Assembly (NCBI GenBank): GCA_037074705.1
Contig: CM073590.1
Coordinates: 116,518,100 to 116,582,099 of the forward strand
DNA from: Zhengitettix transpicula
Taxonomy: Eukaryota; Arthropoda; Insecta; Orthoptera; Tetrigidae
Direction of reading: 5' to 3'
Length of the DNA: 64,000 bases
Shown: positions 1 through 9,577 of the stretch, in pieces
Layout of the letters: each line of letters opens with the position of its first letter
Numbering within the stretch: position 1 is the stretch's first letter
Translations under genes and position numbers: made by a program
Notes under the pieces: generated by a model
The model's database searches: none
The model's input: only the letters and a program-made list of their open reading frames with translations
Told to the model about the DNA's origin: nothing

Positions 1-261
1 ATAAAACAATTTAACATAATTAAAATATAAATAATTTAGTATTGGATTTCTAATATTAATTATTGAGTCTGATAAATAATTTTAGAATTCCAATACTCTT
101 TTATTAATAATGTTGTATAAAACTAATACAAAATTTTAGTATTCGAGTTATAAAATTATTTATTGAGACTTTAAAAATATGTTGGGTTGTATTACAAAAT
201 TATCAAAATCAGTCGTACTAAATTTATAATCCTTAAATAATAATTTTTTTTTTCAATATTA
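1..261. other. AT-rich DNA, nothing recognised
   Basis: Very AT-rich sequence with no open frame of note and no recognisable repeat. It ends where similarity to the Rp1 repeat family begins. Confidence 0.6.
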
Positions 262-585
262 TATGTGGTGCCTTCCCTTCTTTAATATCATAGGAAATAT
301 TAGAAGACAGGTGTGGACGGGAGAGCAAAGAAGCCAATAGTTAACTTAGTGCTCTCTTGGCCTTAATGATTATACGACATTGGTCTGAGTGTGATGCAGG
401 GATCAACGTAGAAATACTGCATCATGTATAACTGTACAACCATCTTCCGTTGACTGCAGTTGGGTATCCGCGCCACGACCAGAAACAGGGACAGCTTCCC
501 GACGGTTATAATGGGGGACATATTGACAACTACTGCTGTATACCAATCGACTGTAACCTCTCAAAACTGACCTAGATGTCTCGTC
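262..585 (-). repeat. Old, diverged member of the Rp1 retroposon family
   Basis: Landmarks of the Rp1 family occur in the same order as in the better copies. They include the 'ctttaatatcataggaa' block, 'agccaatagttaact', 'gtgatgcaggga', 'actgcatcatgta', and a final 'cctctcaaaac'. Spacing is kept but identity is low, so this is an old copy. The strand given is the one on which Rp1 ends in an A-rich tail. It lies just left of two younger Rp1 segments in the same orientation. Confidence 0.5.
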
Positions 586-639
586 TTAGCCGTAATTTAT
601 TAGCAGAAAGAGAAGAAGGATTTCCGTAAGATAGTTTTT

Positions 640-1160
640 TTTTAGGGTAACAGGCTTCATGAGGGTAATCAACATGGTGACAACTCCTCTTTAATAGCAT
701 AGGAAAGGATTTGAAAGGGGGGATGCGAAAGGGTAGAGGAAGGTTTACAAGGGTTAACTAGGGGCCCCGGGCTATAGTTTAAGGATCCTACCCGGCATTC
801 GCCTAAAAGTAATGCAGGGAAAACCATAGAAAAACCTGCATCAGGTAGGTCGGGAATTGGGTACTTGTCCCACACCCTTTCGATAGCGGGAGAGGAGTTT
901 ACTGCGGGGACGCAGCATTCTCTTCTCCGTGGCTCGACCAGATTAGGAGGCAGCTGGCCGACTATTCCAATTGGAATAGCGGACAACTCTTACCGTATGC
1001 CCAAGGTCTGTGACCCCGGAACATACACCTCTCAGAACAGGCCGAGGTACCTCGGCTTGTGGGAGGCTTAGTTCAAAAACGGAGATGAAAAAGCATCCCC
1101 AAGGGTAGCCGCTTCGTATCCCTCCTACAAAGTTCTGCTTCCTTGTATTGGGCACTTGTT
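640..1160 (-). repeat. Rp1 retroposon, near full-length copy
   Basis: This is the longest copy of a dispersed repeat found 11 times in the window, and it is much richer in GC than its surroundings. On the minus strand it ends in 'ccctaaaaaaaa' at about 641-650, a poly(A)-like tail. The minus strand carries an open frame of 105 codons (669-986) whose core AIERVWDKYPIPDLPDAGF recurs in the copies near 4.0, 29.6 and 47.5 kb. A second minus-strand frame of 70 codons (943-1155) covers the 5' part. I do not recognise the protein. An A-tail with variable 5' ends points to target-primed retroposition, either as a SINE-like unit or the 3' end of a longer LINE; this is inference. There is no obvious tRNA head. 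Confidence 0.75.
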
Positions 1161-1260
1161 TTTTTTAGGGCAACATGCTACATGAGGGTAATCCACGTTG
1201 GGCAACTCCCCTTTAATAGCATAGGAAGGGATTTGAAAGGGGGAATGCGGAACTTTTAAG
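1158..1260 (-). repeat. Rp1 retroposon, tail-only copy
   Basis: Only the last ~95 bp of Rp1 is present. It starts with the T-run (the complement of the A-tail) and 'agggcaacatgctacatgag', and stops after the 'ggatttgaaagggggaatgcgg' block. It abuts the 5' end of the near full-length copy on its left, so two independent insertions in the same orientation are joined head to tail. Confidence 0.7.
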
Positions 1261-1380
1261 GTTGCACTTAAGAGAGTTAATCTCTGAGAGACAAGCTCTT
1301 TTGCCTATCAATATAATTTATAATAAGGATATTGAGATTTTATATTATGCATAAAAAGTTAACAGTATGCCATATACTCT

Positions 1381-1570
1381 ATTATTATTATTTAGATTAT
1401 TCGGGTATTACATTGTCTTGGAGTAGAAAGGTAGGCAAGAAGAAGTGAAAAAAAGGCAAAGAAAATAAAATAAATAAAAGCAAAGAAAACGAAAAACAGA
1501 AAGAAAGAGGCAGGGTAAGGAGATGGTGGGAAATATCGTCTAGAGTATCATAAAAAAGATGTAGAGATTT
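1381..1570 (+). repeat. Left inverted arm of the Penelope-like element
   Basis: The arm begins with 'attattattatttagattat', followed by a 'cttggagtagaaag' block, a purine-rich stretch of aaag/gaaaa units, and ends 'atcgtctaga...aaaaagatgtaga'. The same blocks occur in the same order on the minus strand of 2540-2703. It is shorter than the right arm, stopping where the coding remnant begins. Confidence 0.75.
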
Positions 1571-1575
1571 ACTAC

Positions 1576-2283
1576 ATGCTAAAATTCAGTCTAGAAATTG
1601 AAAACAATTCGATTAGCTTTCTTGATGTTCTTGTCCGAAAACACGGAACTCAAGTAGTGAATTCCGTATACATAATAGCAACTCATTTAGATAAATATCT
1701 AAATTTTCTTTTTAATTTCCCTTACAGTACAAAACTTGGTATTGCCACCGACCTTTTCATTAGAGCCCCGAAAGATCTGTTCCGAAAAACACTTATTAAA
1801 ATTTCATCCGACTTACAATCTAATAATTATCCATTACGGACTGTACTCAAAGGTAGACAGAAAGCTATTCAGAAAACCATTCCTCTCAAAATCAACAAAT
1901 TTGCCAAAGAGTCCTCATTTTCGACCATATTAATATCGTATATACAAAAAATGTCATAAAAAAATCCGCAGAATCACGAATCGGTTCGACCGAAAAACAC
2001 TGTCACCATCTGAGTGTGGTCGTCCTTATATAGGTGAAACAAAAAGGGCTGCTCCAATAGGGTTAACGAACACCGCAAGAACGTACAACAGGGTGAAGTC
2101 ACGAATTCCAAACAGGCTGAACATACGTGGAACAATAATCATAGATTATTGATTGATGAGTTCTCTGTTATTTGTTCAGAGCTCCTTGACATTAAAAGAC
2201 AGTTAAAGAAGCCATTTACATTGTACGCAAAAAAGCAGTTTCACAACCTAGCACAAATATCCCGGAAATTTGTTTCCCAGTAG
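1576..2283 (+). pseudogene. Penelope-like reverse transcriptase C-terminus plus GIY-YIG endonuclease (broken)
   Basis: The first frame (1576-1959) contains NNSISFLDVLV, a VY..ATHLDKYLNF stretch and a later RAPK. These match the conserved segment after the catalytic core of Penelope reverse transcriptases (usually FLDVLV...VYRKPTHTDRYL...RA). Further on, frame 2 reads CGRPYIGETKR (2015-2047), the YIG half of the GIY-YIG nuclease. After a frameshift near 2050-2062, frame 1 reads NEHRKNVQQGEVTNSK and AEHTWNNNHR, ending at a TAG at 2281-2283. The GIY half, the RT core and the N-terminus are absent. The element cannot be autonomous. Family assignment rests on motifs and is quite secure. Confidence 0.8.
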
Positions 2284-2499
2284 CTGACGTCACTGTTCCA
2301 CTTCCGCCACCCGTATTAATACCGGGCTCCCTTTCCTCCGACTACTAGACGAGGAGGCAGAACCTCCTGTTAGATGTCACCGCTGCTGGTCTACTCTTCC
2401 ATTCGGATTCTATATACTAATACCAGGCCGAATTTAGTAGATCTGTCCCCTTACGAATGTACGGACACTTATGTTGCGCTTCTGAGTGTTGTTCTCTCC

Positions 2500-2537
2500 C
2501 TGATGACGAACAGTGTTTCTTCCGTACTGTTCGAAAC
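2500..2537 (+). other. Hammerhead-ribozyme-like motif in the Penelope arm
   Basis: CTGATGA (2500-2506) is followed by a hairpin pairing GAACAG with CTGTTC, then GAAAC (2533-2537). This is the order of the conserved core boxes of hammerhead ribozymes, which are known in Penelope-like terminal repeats. One extra base sits between the CTGATGA box and the stem, and I could not pair a convincing stem I, so activity is doubtful. Confidence 0.4.
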
Positions 2538-2539
2538 GT

Positions 2540-2703
2540 TGGAGTTTCTACATCTTTTTCTGAACTTCTAGACGATTTTCACGTCATCTCTTTAACTTTC
2601 CTCTTTCTTCCTGTTTTTTTCTTTTCTTTGACTTTTTTTCACTTTTTCTTGCTCATCTTTCTACTCCAAGTCAATGGAATACCTGAATAATCTAAATAAT
2701 AAT
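2540..2703 (-). repeat. Right inverted arm of the Penelope-like element
   Basis: Read on the minus strand this begins 'attatttagattattcagg' and follows the left arm block by block, with small indels in the purine-rich part. The similarity ends near 'gatgtagaaactcc', where the left copy is truncated. Confidence 0.75.
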
Positions 2704-2760
2704 GTTACCTCACCACTGTCAACAAATTTCAAATCCTTCTCGAGTCTTTTCCTCTTCCGA

Positions 2761-3018
2761 GCTTTAAGCCAGGGGTTGTGGAAACTCTATTTTAATCAAG
2801 TTTATTTTAATTAATAATTCAGAGGGTAAGAGTTGGTCAGTGAACTATTGGACAATCCGCCAGCTGCCCCCAAATATACGGTCAAAATCCTGGCTTTAAG
2901 CCAGGAGTTGTGGAAACTCTATTTTAATAAAGTTTATTTTAATTAATAATTAAGAGGGTAAGAGCTGGTCAGTGAACTATTGGACAATCCACCAGCTGCC
3001 CCCAAAAATCCGGTCGAG
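2761..3018 (+). repeat. 132-bp tandem duplication
   Basis: Two adjacent units, 2761-2892 and 2893-3018, each start with 'gctttaagccagg' and end in a run of C and A after 'ccagctgcccc'. They differ at only a few positions, so the duplication is fairly recent. The right half of each unit resembles the 5' part of Rp1 ('agggtaagag', 'ctattgg', 'ccagctgcc', 'cggtcgagg'). The duplication therefore seems to have copied the start of the adjoining Rp1 copy along with flanking DNA. Confidence 0.8.
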
Positions 3019-3228
3019 GATTGGAGTTGGGAATGCTGCGCCCCCACAGCAAACCCAACTCCCGTTATCGGTAAGGCGAGGGGACAAGTACCAAATGCCC
3101 GGTCTACCTGATGCATATTTCTCTAGGGTTTCTCTTAGGCTAATTGCGGGTAGGATCCTTAAAATACACTTGGTTACCTTGATCTACATTCCCCATGCTA
3201 CCTTTTTCGATCCCTTTTTATTTTTATG
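2950..3228 (+). repeat. Rp1 retroposon, diverged copy
   Basis: Plus orientation, the A-tail side being on the right. Recognisable blocks are 'gggaatgctgcgcccccaca', 'gacaagtaccaaatgccc', 'cctgatgca', 'ggtaggatcctta' and 'ccccatgctacc'. The tail region is degenerate and no A-run is left. Its 5' part is inside the 132-bp tandem duplication. Confidence 0.7.
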
Positions 3229-3256
3229 AATGTGAGAGCTATTAAAACCTATCACT

Positions 3257-3258
<2 letters not shown>

Positions 3259-3290
<32 letters not shown>
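3259..3290. repeat. (AT)16 microsatellite
   Basis: Uninterrupted AT dinucleotides, just downstream of the diverged Rp1 copy. Confidence 0.95.
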
Positions 3291-3292
<2 letters not shown>

Positions 3293-3975
3293 ACATTAAA
3301 ATCGAATAATACATACAATTCCCATGAGTAGCGATGCAGAAAACTAAAGTTGCTATTCAGGATAAAATAATACATAAAATAAAACCAAGCTTAAAACTGT
3401 GTTTCAGTTCTGAATTAATTCAATTGATACACATTTGGGATTGCGTGACAAGCAAAATTTATTACGTCAGGTTTATCATGCAGCGGATCGATTCTTGAGT
3501 TAATACTCCGTTTTAAGTTGCAGTCCACTTATTCAAGGTGAACAGCTATTTCTTTAGAACGCCATCGACGCGTCTTGCAGCTCAAATGCTCGGCTTCTGC
3601 GTGTTAGCAAATAATCAAATAGCCTCCGAAATAAATGTGTACATAATCGAAACCGATTTCTAGTATGGTGTACAACAACAAAATATTGGTTATTAAATTC
3701 CACAAAAAAAATATTTAATAACGCTGAAAATGCAGCAAAAAGCTTAAATAACTTCTTCCTCTATAGAATGCGAATACTGTGTACAAGGTTCTATGTTAGG
3801 AGCGATGGGATATTTTTCAACGACCCAGAAATAACGCTATAAATTAGGTATACGTTATGCCTCGGAACTATTAGATTTCCTAGATATATTAGAGTTCGTA
3901 TCATGTACCAAATAGATCGCTGTATTATTAACATGACAGCCAGTATATAACATTAGTTCAATAAAATTATGTGTA
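3291..3975. other. AT-rich DNA, nothing recognised
   Basis: No coding frame or known repeat seen. The stretch 'aaatgctcggcttctgcgtg' near 3585 loosely resembles 'aaatgctcggattcgcgag' near 7886, a weak similarity of unknown meaning. Confidence 0.5.
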
Positions 3976-3976
3976 T

Positions 3977-4245
3977 AGTTAACTCTTCTCCCGCTATCGG
4001 AAGGGCGTGGGACAAGTACCCAACGCCCGACCTACATGATCCAAGTTTTTCTAGGGTTTTCCCTGCATTACTTTTAGGCGAATGCCGGGTAGGATCCTTA
4101 AACTATAGCCCGGGGGCCCTAGTTAACCCTTGGCTACCTTCCTCTACCATTCCGCATCCCCTCTTTCAAATCCCTTCCTATGCTATTAAAGGGGAGTTGC
4201 CACCATGTGGATTACCCTCATGTAGCCTGTTACCCTAAAAAAACG
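3977..4245 (+). repeat. Rp1 retroposon, 5'-truncated copy with A-tail
   Basis: Plus-oriented copy starting within the family's middle and ending 'gtagcctgttaccctaaaaaaa' at about 4218-4243. The recurrent open frame is intact here for 89 codons (3969-4238) with AIGRAWDKYPTPDLHDPSF and LLLGECRVGSLNYSPGALV. The frame ends in the tail region. Truncation at the 5' end with a preserved A-tail fits a LINE-type insertion. Confidence 0.8.
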
Positions 4246-6272
4246 AAATAATGTCGGTGTTAACGTTCGATTAGAAATAATTGTTTTATGGTTGTTTATA
4301 AAAAATGTAGAATCACGTTTTCCTGGAACTTCAAATAATTTATCTAATGCTATACTTCGTTCGTCATTTTAGTTATTTAAAGAATAGCAACAAGTGTCGC
4401 ATTTTTGTTTAAATTAGTTTCATATATTAAAGGCTACTTAAAAATCATTACATATCTTTTTATATGACCTTATTGACATTATTGTCTTGAGATTACGTCA
4501 GTCAAGTTATACACTTCAAAATTTTAATCTCTATAACCGTGCATGAAAACATATTGTCATAGCCTGATAATTCGGTGTCTACTGATCAAAAATATATCGG
4601 TCACGTGCAATTTTTTGATTGTAGTGTTAATTAGGTTTTAATTTTTTATATCTGTGTAACACAAATAAAGTGTTTAAGAAAAATATGCTAACTTTTAATA
4701 AATATAAATATAGTATTTTAAAGTCTAATGTCATCGCCTCGTAACTATGGTCAGTTGTCTTTATAGCTGGTTATGAAAATGTCTAAGACAATTAACTCAA
4801 TATTTTCAGAAATAAATCTACATATAATAATTAGAATGAAAGGTATTGGCGATTTTTGTGTTATTGGTAAAACTGTTATTTCTAACTTATAAATATCGTT
4901 ATTTATGTGATAACAGTTTACCTCTCAAGGGAATATGAAATTAAAAATTATTTCCATTCCTGATAAGAATTTTTTTGTTAATTCTCTGAATGACAATAGT
5001 GCTTGTTTTTCATTGCAAGGAAACTAACATATAGTAACTTAAGACACGGAAGTGGGAGAATTTTGACATAATATTTACACAAATCTGACTCATTCGTCTA
5101 ATTTATGGTCTATTAATTACAAAAAAAATTGTACCAATTTTAATTAAGCCGCATATAGAATGAAACTGTTTCTGTTTTTAATTTAAGCATATCCGATTTA
5201 AATACGTAAACTATAATCAAATATGTAATTTATGTTTAAAAGTTTCAAGTTGCTTGGTAACACAGCTTCCACACAGATTGTATCATTCCCTTTAGCTGGT
5301 GTTCTACAACGCAAGGTTGTTGCCTCGCCCCAGATTACTAGCAAGAAATGGCATTTGCCGCTACGTCAATTCCCCTGATGAGAAGCAGCATGGGGTGGTT
5401 TCCACGACTTGACATACAATATTATCACTTCGCCTTAATCTTATTTTGCTCCTCTAACGAGAGCTCTATTTTCCTCGTTTAGAGGAGATGACAGTGCCTT
5501 GTTGTTCCTTCGTTTTTGAAGGTTAACAAGGATGCTTCCTAACAATTAAGGTTCTTCACATTTATGTTTATTTCAAGAGGTTTACTTAATACGTATTTAC
5601 TTATTTATGTTATTAGGTAAACTTTACCAACTATCGCAGTTTCATAATAAAAATTTTATTAAATCAATTACAATGTATCGTCCGTAAGATTTGAACCTTA
5701 TTATTTCTGTTCAGATTGTATTTTACAAAAATATGTCGAGGAATAAATATTCAGGTAATAAACGAAAGTAAACAGCCATCAGCGGCTTTAAGAGGATTAA
5801 GGATAGCCAAGAAGGCTCCCGAAAAAAAATCTCTTTGGTCTCAATATTTTAACACGTACACGAAATATTCGCACAAAACTTGGCGCCTTGAAGAACATGG
5901 AATTGTGTATGTAACCCCGTAGGGGAGTTGCTAATGAGAATATTTAAATTTGTGGGAGAACGTATTCGATCCACAATGGCTCGTATCATCCCGAGTTCAA
6001 GATCTTGTGGGCGCAACATTTGCTCACACTGGTATTGAGATGATTGGCAGTCGTGGAAAGAAGAAGAAGTCATGGTTCTGTGGAGTAGTGAAGTATAAAA
6101 GTCAGAAGAGTACATGCAGTTAAGGAGTAAGTGAGTCGTTCAGTCGTGAAGTAGTTCAGTCATGAACCGAAGGATAAGTTAGACAGTAATGTGGACGTTC
6201 GTAATATAAAGGGTAAAAAGAATCAAGAATTATTCGATTTGAGAGTTGTAAGAGAAATTTAAATTTAACGCG
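4246..6272. other. Intergenic AT-rich DNA
   Basis: About 2 kb with no recognisable gene. A more balanced patch at 5270-5410 and a 68-codon frame at 5716-5922 show no recognised motif, and the frame is overlapped by an 88-codon frame on the other strand. Neither is called as a gene. Confidence 0.5.
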
Positions 6273-6575
6273 CCTGTTATTCCTCCCACAACCACGATAA
6301 GTAAGATGACTGTGCCACCCTATTACTGTAACGCGGAAACATCAGACGCGAATTTGATGCGTCTTTGCTGTCAAAGGACCCTAATTACCTTCCAGATCGC
6401 CTTCGAAGCGGTAAAATATTGAGACAATACGTCCCGTTCAAGGCGGTGTTATAGAACCACAGTTTCACATTAACAAATATTTATGACCAAAGTATTTTGA
6501 ACCCGCAATCCCCTTAGAATAAGTATCATTGTTTGAAAATTTATAATTAGAGCAGGAAAAGATAATGATTTTTTT
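6273..6575 (+). repeat. Dispersed repeat Rp2, copy A
   Basis: Matches 19694-19970 in the same orientation over ~280 bp. Shared blocks include 'gtaagatg.ctgtgcc', 'ggaccctaattaccttccag', 'gaagcggtaaa.tattgag' and 'tttcacattaacaaatattt', and both end in 'taattaga.cag.aaaag'. No open frame spans it and no terminal repeats were seen. The class is unknown. Confidence 0.75.
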
Positions 6576-7782
6576 GTTCTTAAATATATAAACTGTTAAC
6601 GGTTTAACTATTTAATTTTACTCTGCCATATGACTCAAATATTTATTGTGATTTTATTAAACCTTGTTACATATTTTTATGACTTATATGGTTCAATGTA
6701 TTATAATTTATTTCTCAAGATATTTTTAAATCTGTCGTCTTATTTAATTTGCCTAATTTACAGAAACGCCACCGTTTAAGAAATACCAATTTTTAGGTTA
6801 ATATGTTAAATCCAACTAAATCATCAGTTTATAGTTGTTGTGGGTATAACATTAAGTAATGGTGTTATTTCTGTTTATAATAAACCATAAGGTTTTTTTA
6901 AAACATTTTTAGCACTTATCTGCCCCCAGGAATTTCTATATTCCTATAAAAATTAGAGTAGACAATGGATGAATACATCCGCCACTTAATCTTTTGCTTT
7001 TTTTTTGGAAAGATTAACGTGAAGAGTATGCTGTTATCCTATATTATGTAAAACCCAACACGAAGAATGCAGGTATTACATTCAAACAGAGATATAGTCG
7101 AAGCAGTAAGTGATAAAAAGTATTGTTTATGCGGAGTAACAATTAAATAGATTCCTCAGTAATTGTAGAAAGGAATATAGTAAAGCGTCCATGAATGTGT
7201 AACACATGAAAATTAATCGCCAAGCCACGTTTTATGCAACACATCGAGAAAAAGCAAGATAGTGACGGATATAAATAGATTGGAGAGGTGAAAAACTGAT
7301 GATACTCTACATAGCGTAAATTATAGACTAAATAATTACAGATAGTAATTTGTTCTTGAAACCAATGAATTCGCTCCAGTAGTTTATTTCAAATTACAAA
7401 TCAGAAATAAGTTGCGCAGTTTTTTTTAATTGTTACATCAATCACGAAAATTATACTGAGTAAAGTCTAAAGAAAAACAGGAAAAGTTACTGTTTCAATA
7501 AACCGTGGATACGGCGAAATGTATATAGGCAATACCCGTAAATCCATGCAAACTCGGAGAATGAAACACTGAAGTTATAACCAATTATGCAGTCTAATTA
7601 ACTGTTTTCACAGAACATGCATTTTTTTATGTATCATAGAACTGACTAATGTACTTGCCAGTTGCAAATTATTTCTGGGCTCGGATGAATTATGACGCTA
7701 CAGAAATACAAATTAAGACACTTTATTTTCACAGAGATAAAAAATATACTGTGCTTTAGTATTCCTGCAGGAACGTTCGCGT

Positions 7783-7870
7783 GACGTCAGCGACACAACA
7801 AATCAGTCGGACTCAGAGTGATCTTTGAAGCCAAGGTACCTATAAAAAGCGAACTGGCTTCGTCACACTA
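7783..7870 (+). promoter_or_regulatory. Possible core promoter (CRE plus TATA box)
   Basis: A 'gtgacgtcagcg' CRE-like site at about 7781-7792 lies ~50 bp upstream of a good TATA box, 'ctataaaaag', at 7840-7849. An Inr-like 'tcacact' follows at 7863-7869. The TATA-to-Inr spacing (about 24-26 bp) is a little short. No gene is recognised downstream, so this may be a chance arrangement. Confidence 0.2.
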
Positions 7871-8259
7871 GGAATCGCCTGTTAAATGCTCGGATTCGCG
7901 AGCTTAACGTTGGCAAATGCAACTCAAAAACCGACAATTATTACCGAAATATAATGCAGTTTTTTCAAAGTGATTCATAGAATAGTATCATAAACTATTA
8001 AATTACTACATTCACGATTTATTGAAAAACGTATTTTGAGTTGAACATAATATTTCTTTAGTCCTTGATAATAATTAATAATAATTATTAATTTTCAATC
8101 AGACGTAAATTTTTTATTCTTGATAATATTTCTTCAGTCTCAGAGTCTTATTACTTCTCCACTTTATAACTATTTTTAGATTTATTTTGTAACGCGTTGG
8201 AAACTTGGTAAGAAACGTGGTCAACCCCATTCGTGACGCTAAATTTATGTAGGGCTGTA

Positions 8260-8660
8260 AGACTAGCCGAGTCAGGGTGGCTTAGAGCTGCTTGGCGACT
8301 TGACAACATGGTCAGTGCGAAACAATATTATACGGGGGTGGACTCTCACGTCTTGGTTGGAGAACGCCATATAGGTGGTTGACGGTGTGAGGAGAAGACA
8401 CTGCGGACGACAAGGGACTTAACTATTGTTTGGCAAGTTGTCTAGTGACTGAAGAGAACAGAATCTCGCCATTCTGCCCACATATATGTGTCTGAGATAT
8501 CCGGAAGGGAACCCGGAATTGTGAGAGGTATATTTTGCCCCAAAGTGAAACCGTGGCTGCCTGACCACGACAGAACTTGAGTCGCACGTAAGATCAACTC
8601 CGGAGCAGCCGAAGTTGGAATCTGGAGCCATCGTGACGTGTGGTATTGACTGCAAGCACG
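8260..8660. other. GC-elevated patch of unknown nature
   Basis: More GC than the flanks, and open for 78 codons on the minus strand (8419-8655), with no recognised motif. It could be an unclassified repeat fragment or an exon. No strong splice pair decides it. Confidence 0.2.
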
Positions 8661-9577
8661 TAATAATGATAAAAAGTAACTATTTGATTTATATTATGCA
8701 ATTTCCCGTGACGTAACACTACCTCTAAATGTCACTCCAGCTAGCCCCTGAAGAGAAATAATTAATTTTATTTTTTAATTGTAAAAAACGATTTTAATGA
8801 ATCAAATATATTAATAGCATGCAATAACGTTTTTTATTATTACTTAAATTCCTTCAATCAACTGCTACAAGTTGTATGTCACAGTTGCTAAATGTGTAGT
8901 TTTGAGGCTTGGAACAGAGAATAAGCGTGCAAACTCTTTTTCTCTAACGATATTAAAGTTCACACTATGTAACTTTTTCTGTCCATAATAAAACCAGGTC
9001 AGGGTTTGACAAAGACACTGAATAATAGGATAGTCCGCAAAAAAAATTATATTTGGGTATTTCCTGTGTTGTATCGTGTTTAAAGGTTAATTTTCAGATT
9101 AATGCGAATCAGCCTACTAATAATAAATTCATTTTTACTTTATTATCGCGAACTATTACGTTAATTTTGTTTTTCTACACTATAATGCATTTAATTTTCT
9201 GTCTCTCTTTTCTCGCATGACTCTCTTATCCTCACTCACTCACTCCATCATACTATAATTTAATTTGGTGAAAGTTTTAAAATGAAAAATGAAATATAAA
9301 CTATAGACTCTCGTAGTTGGAAATGGAGGTTGATGATGACCTGAGACAATTTAGTGGGCTTGGGTACATTGATCCATATTATATTATTTACTATCTGAGA
9401 ACTCGTCGTTCCCCGGGTAATTATTTATATTATCCCGGAAAATGAATTAATTCGACTGTAAACTTTTGATCAATTCATGATTTAACTAGCATAGAGACCA
9501 TCACTTTTTTTACCACTAACCTCTTGATACGGACACCCCGACTTATGCCGATAGGGGGTTGGTTTCAAATCAAACTG

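Larger units (their letters stand above)
1381..2703 (+). mobile_element. Penelope-like element remnant with inverted terminal arms
   Basis: A decayed Penelope-like element of about 1.3 kb. It holds the C-terminal part of the reverse transcriptase and a GIY-YIG endonuclease (1576-2283). The two ends carry ~165-190 bp arms in opposite orientation. Known Penelope-like elements have terminal pseudo-LTRs that can be direct or inverted, so this layout fits. Most of the reverse transcriptase is missing. The right arm contains a hammerhead-like motif. No clear target-site duplication was seen. Confidence 0.75.
6576..9577. other. Intergenic AT-rich DNA
   Basis: About 3 kb without a recognisable gene, apart from a possible core promoter near 7.84 kb and a GC-elevated patch at 8.26-8.66 kb, listed separately. 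Confidence 0.5.

Noticed and set aside
865..1071. Plus-strand frame through Rp1
   Set aside because: It is antisense to the A-tail strand. The better-conserved frame is on the other strand.
2374..2690. Plus-strand frames in the Penelope right arm
   Set aside because: They cover the arm and its pyrimidine-rich part, and show no similarity to Penelope proteins.
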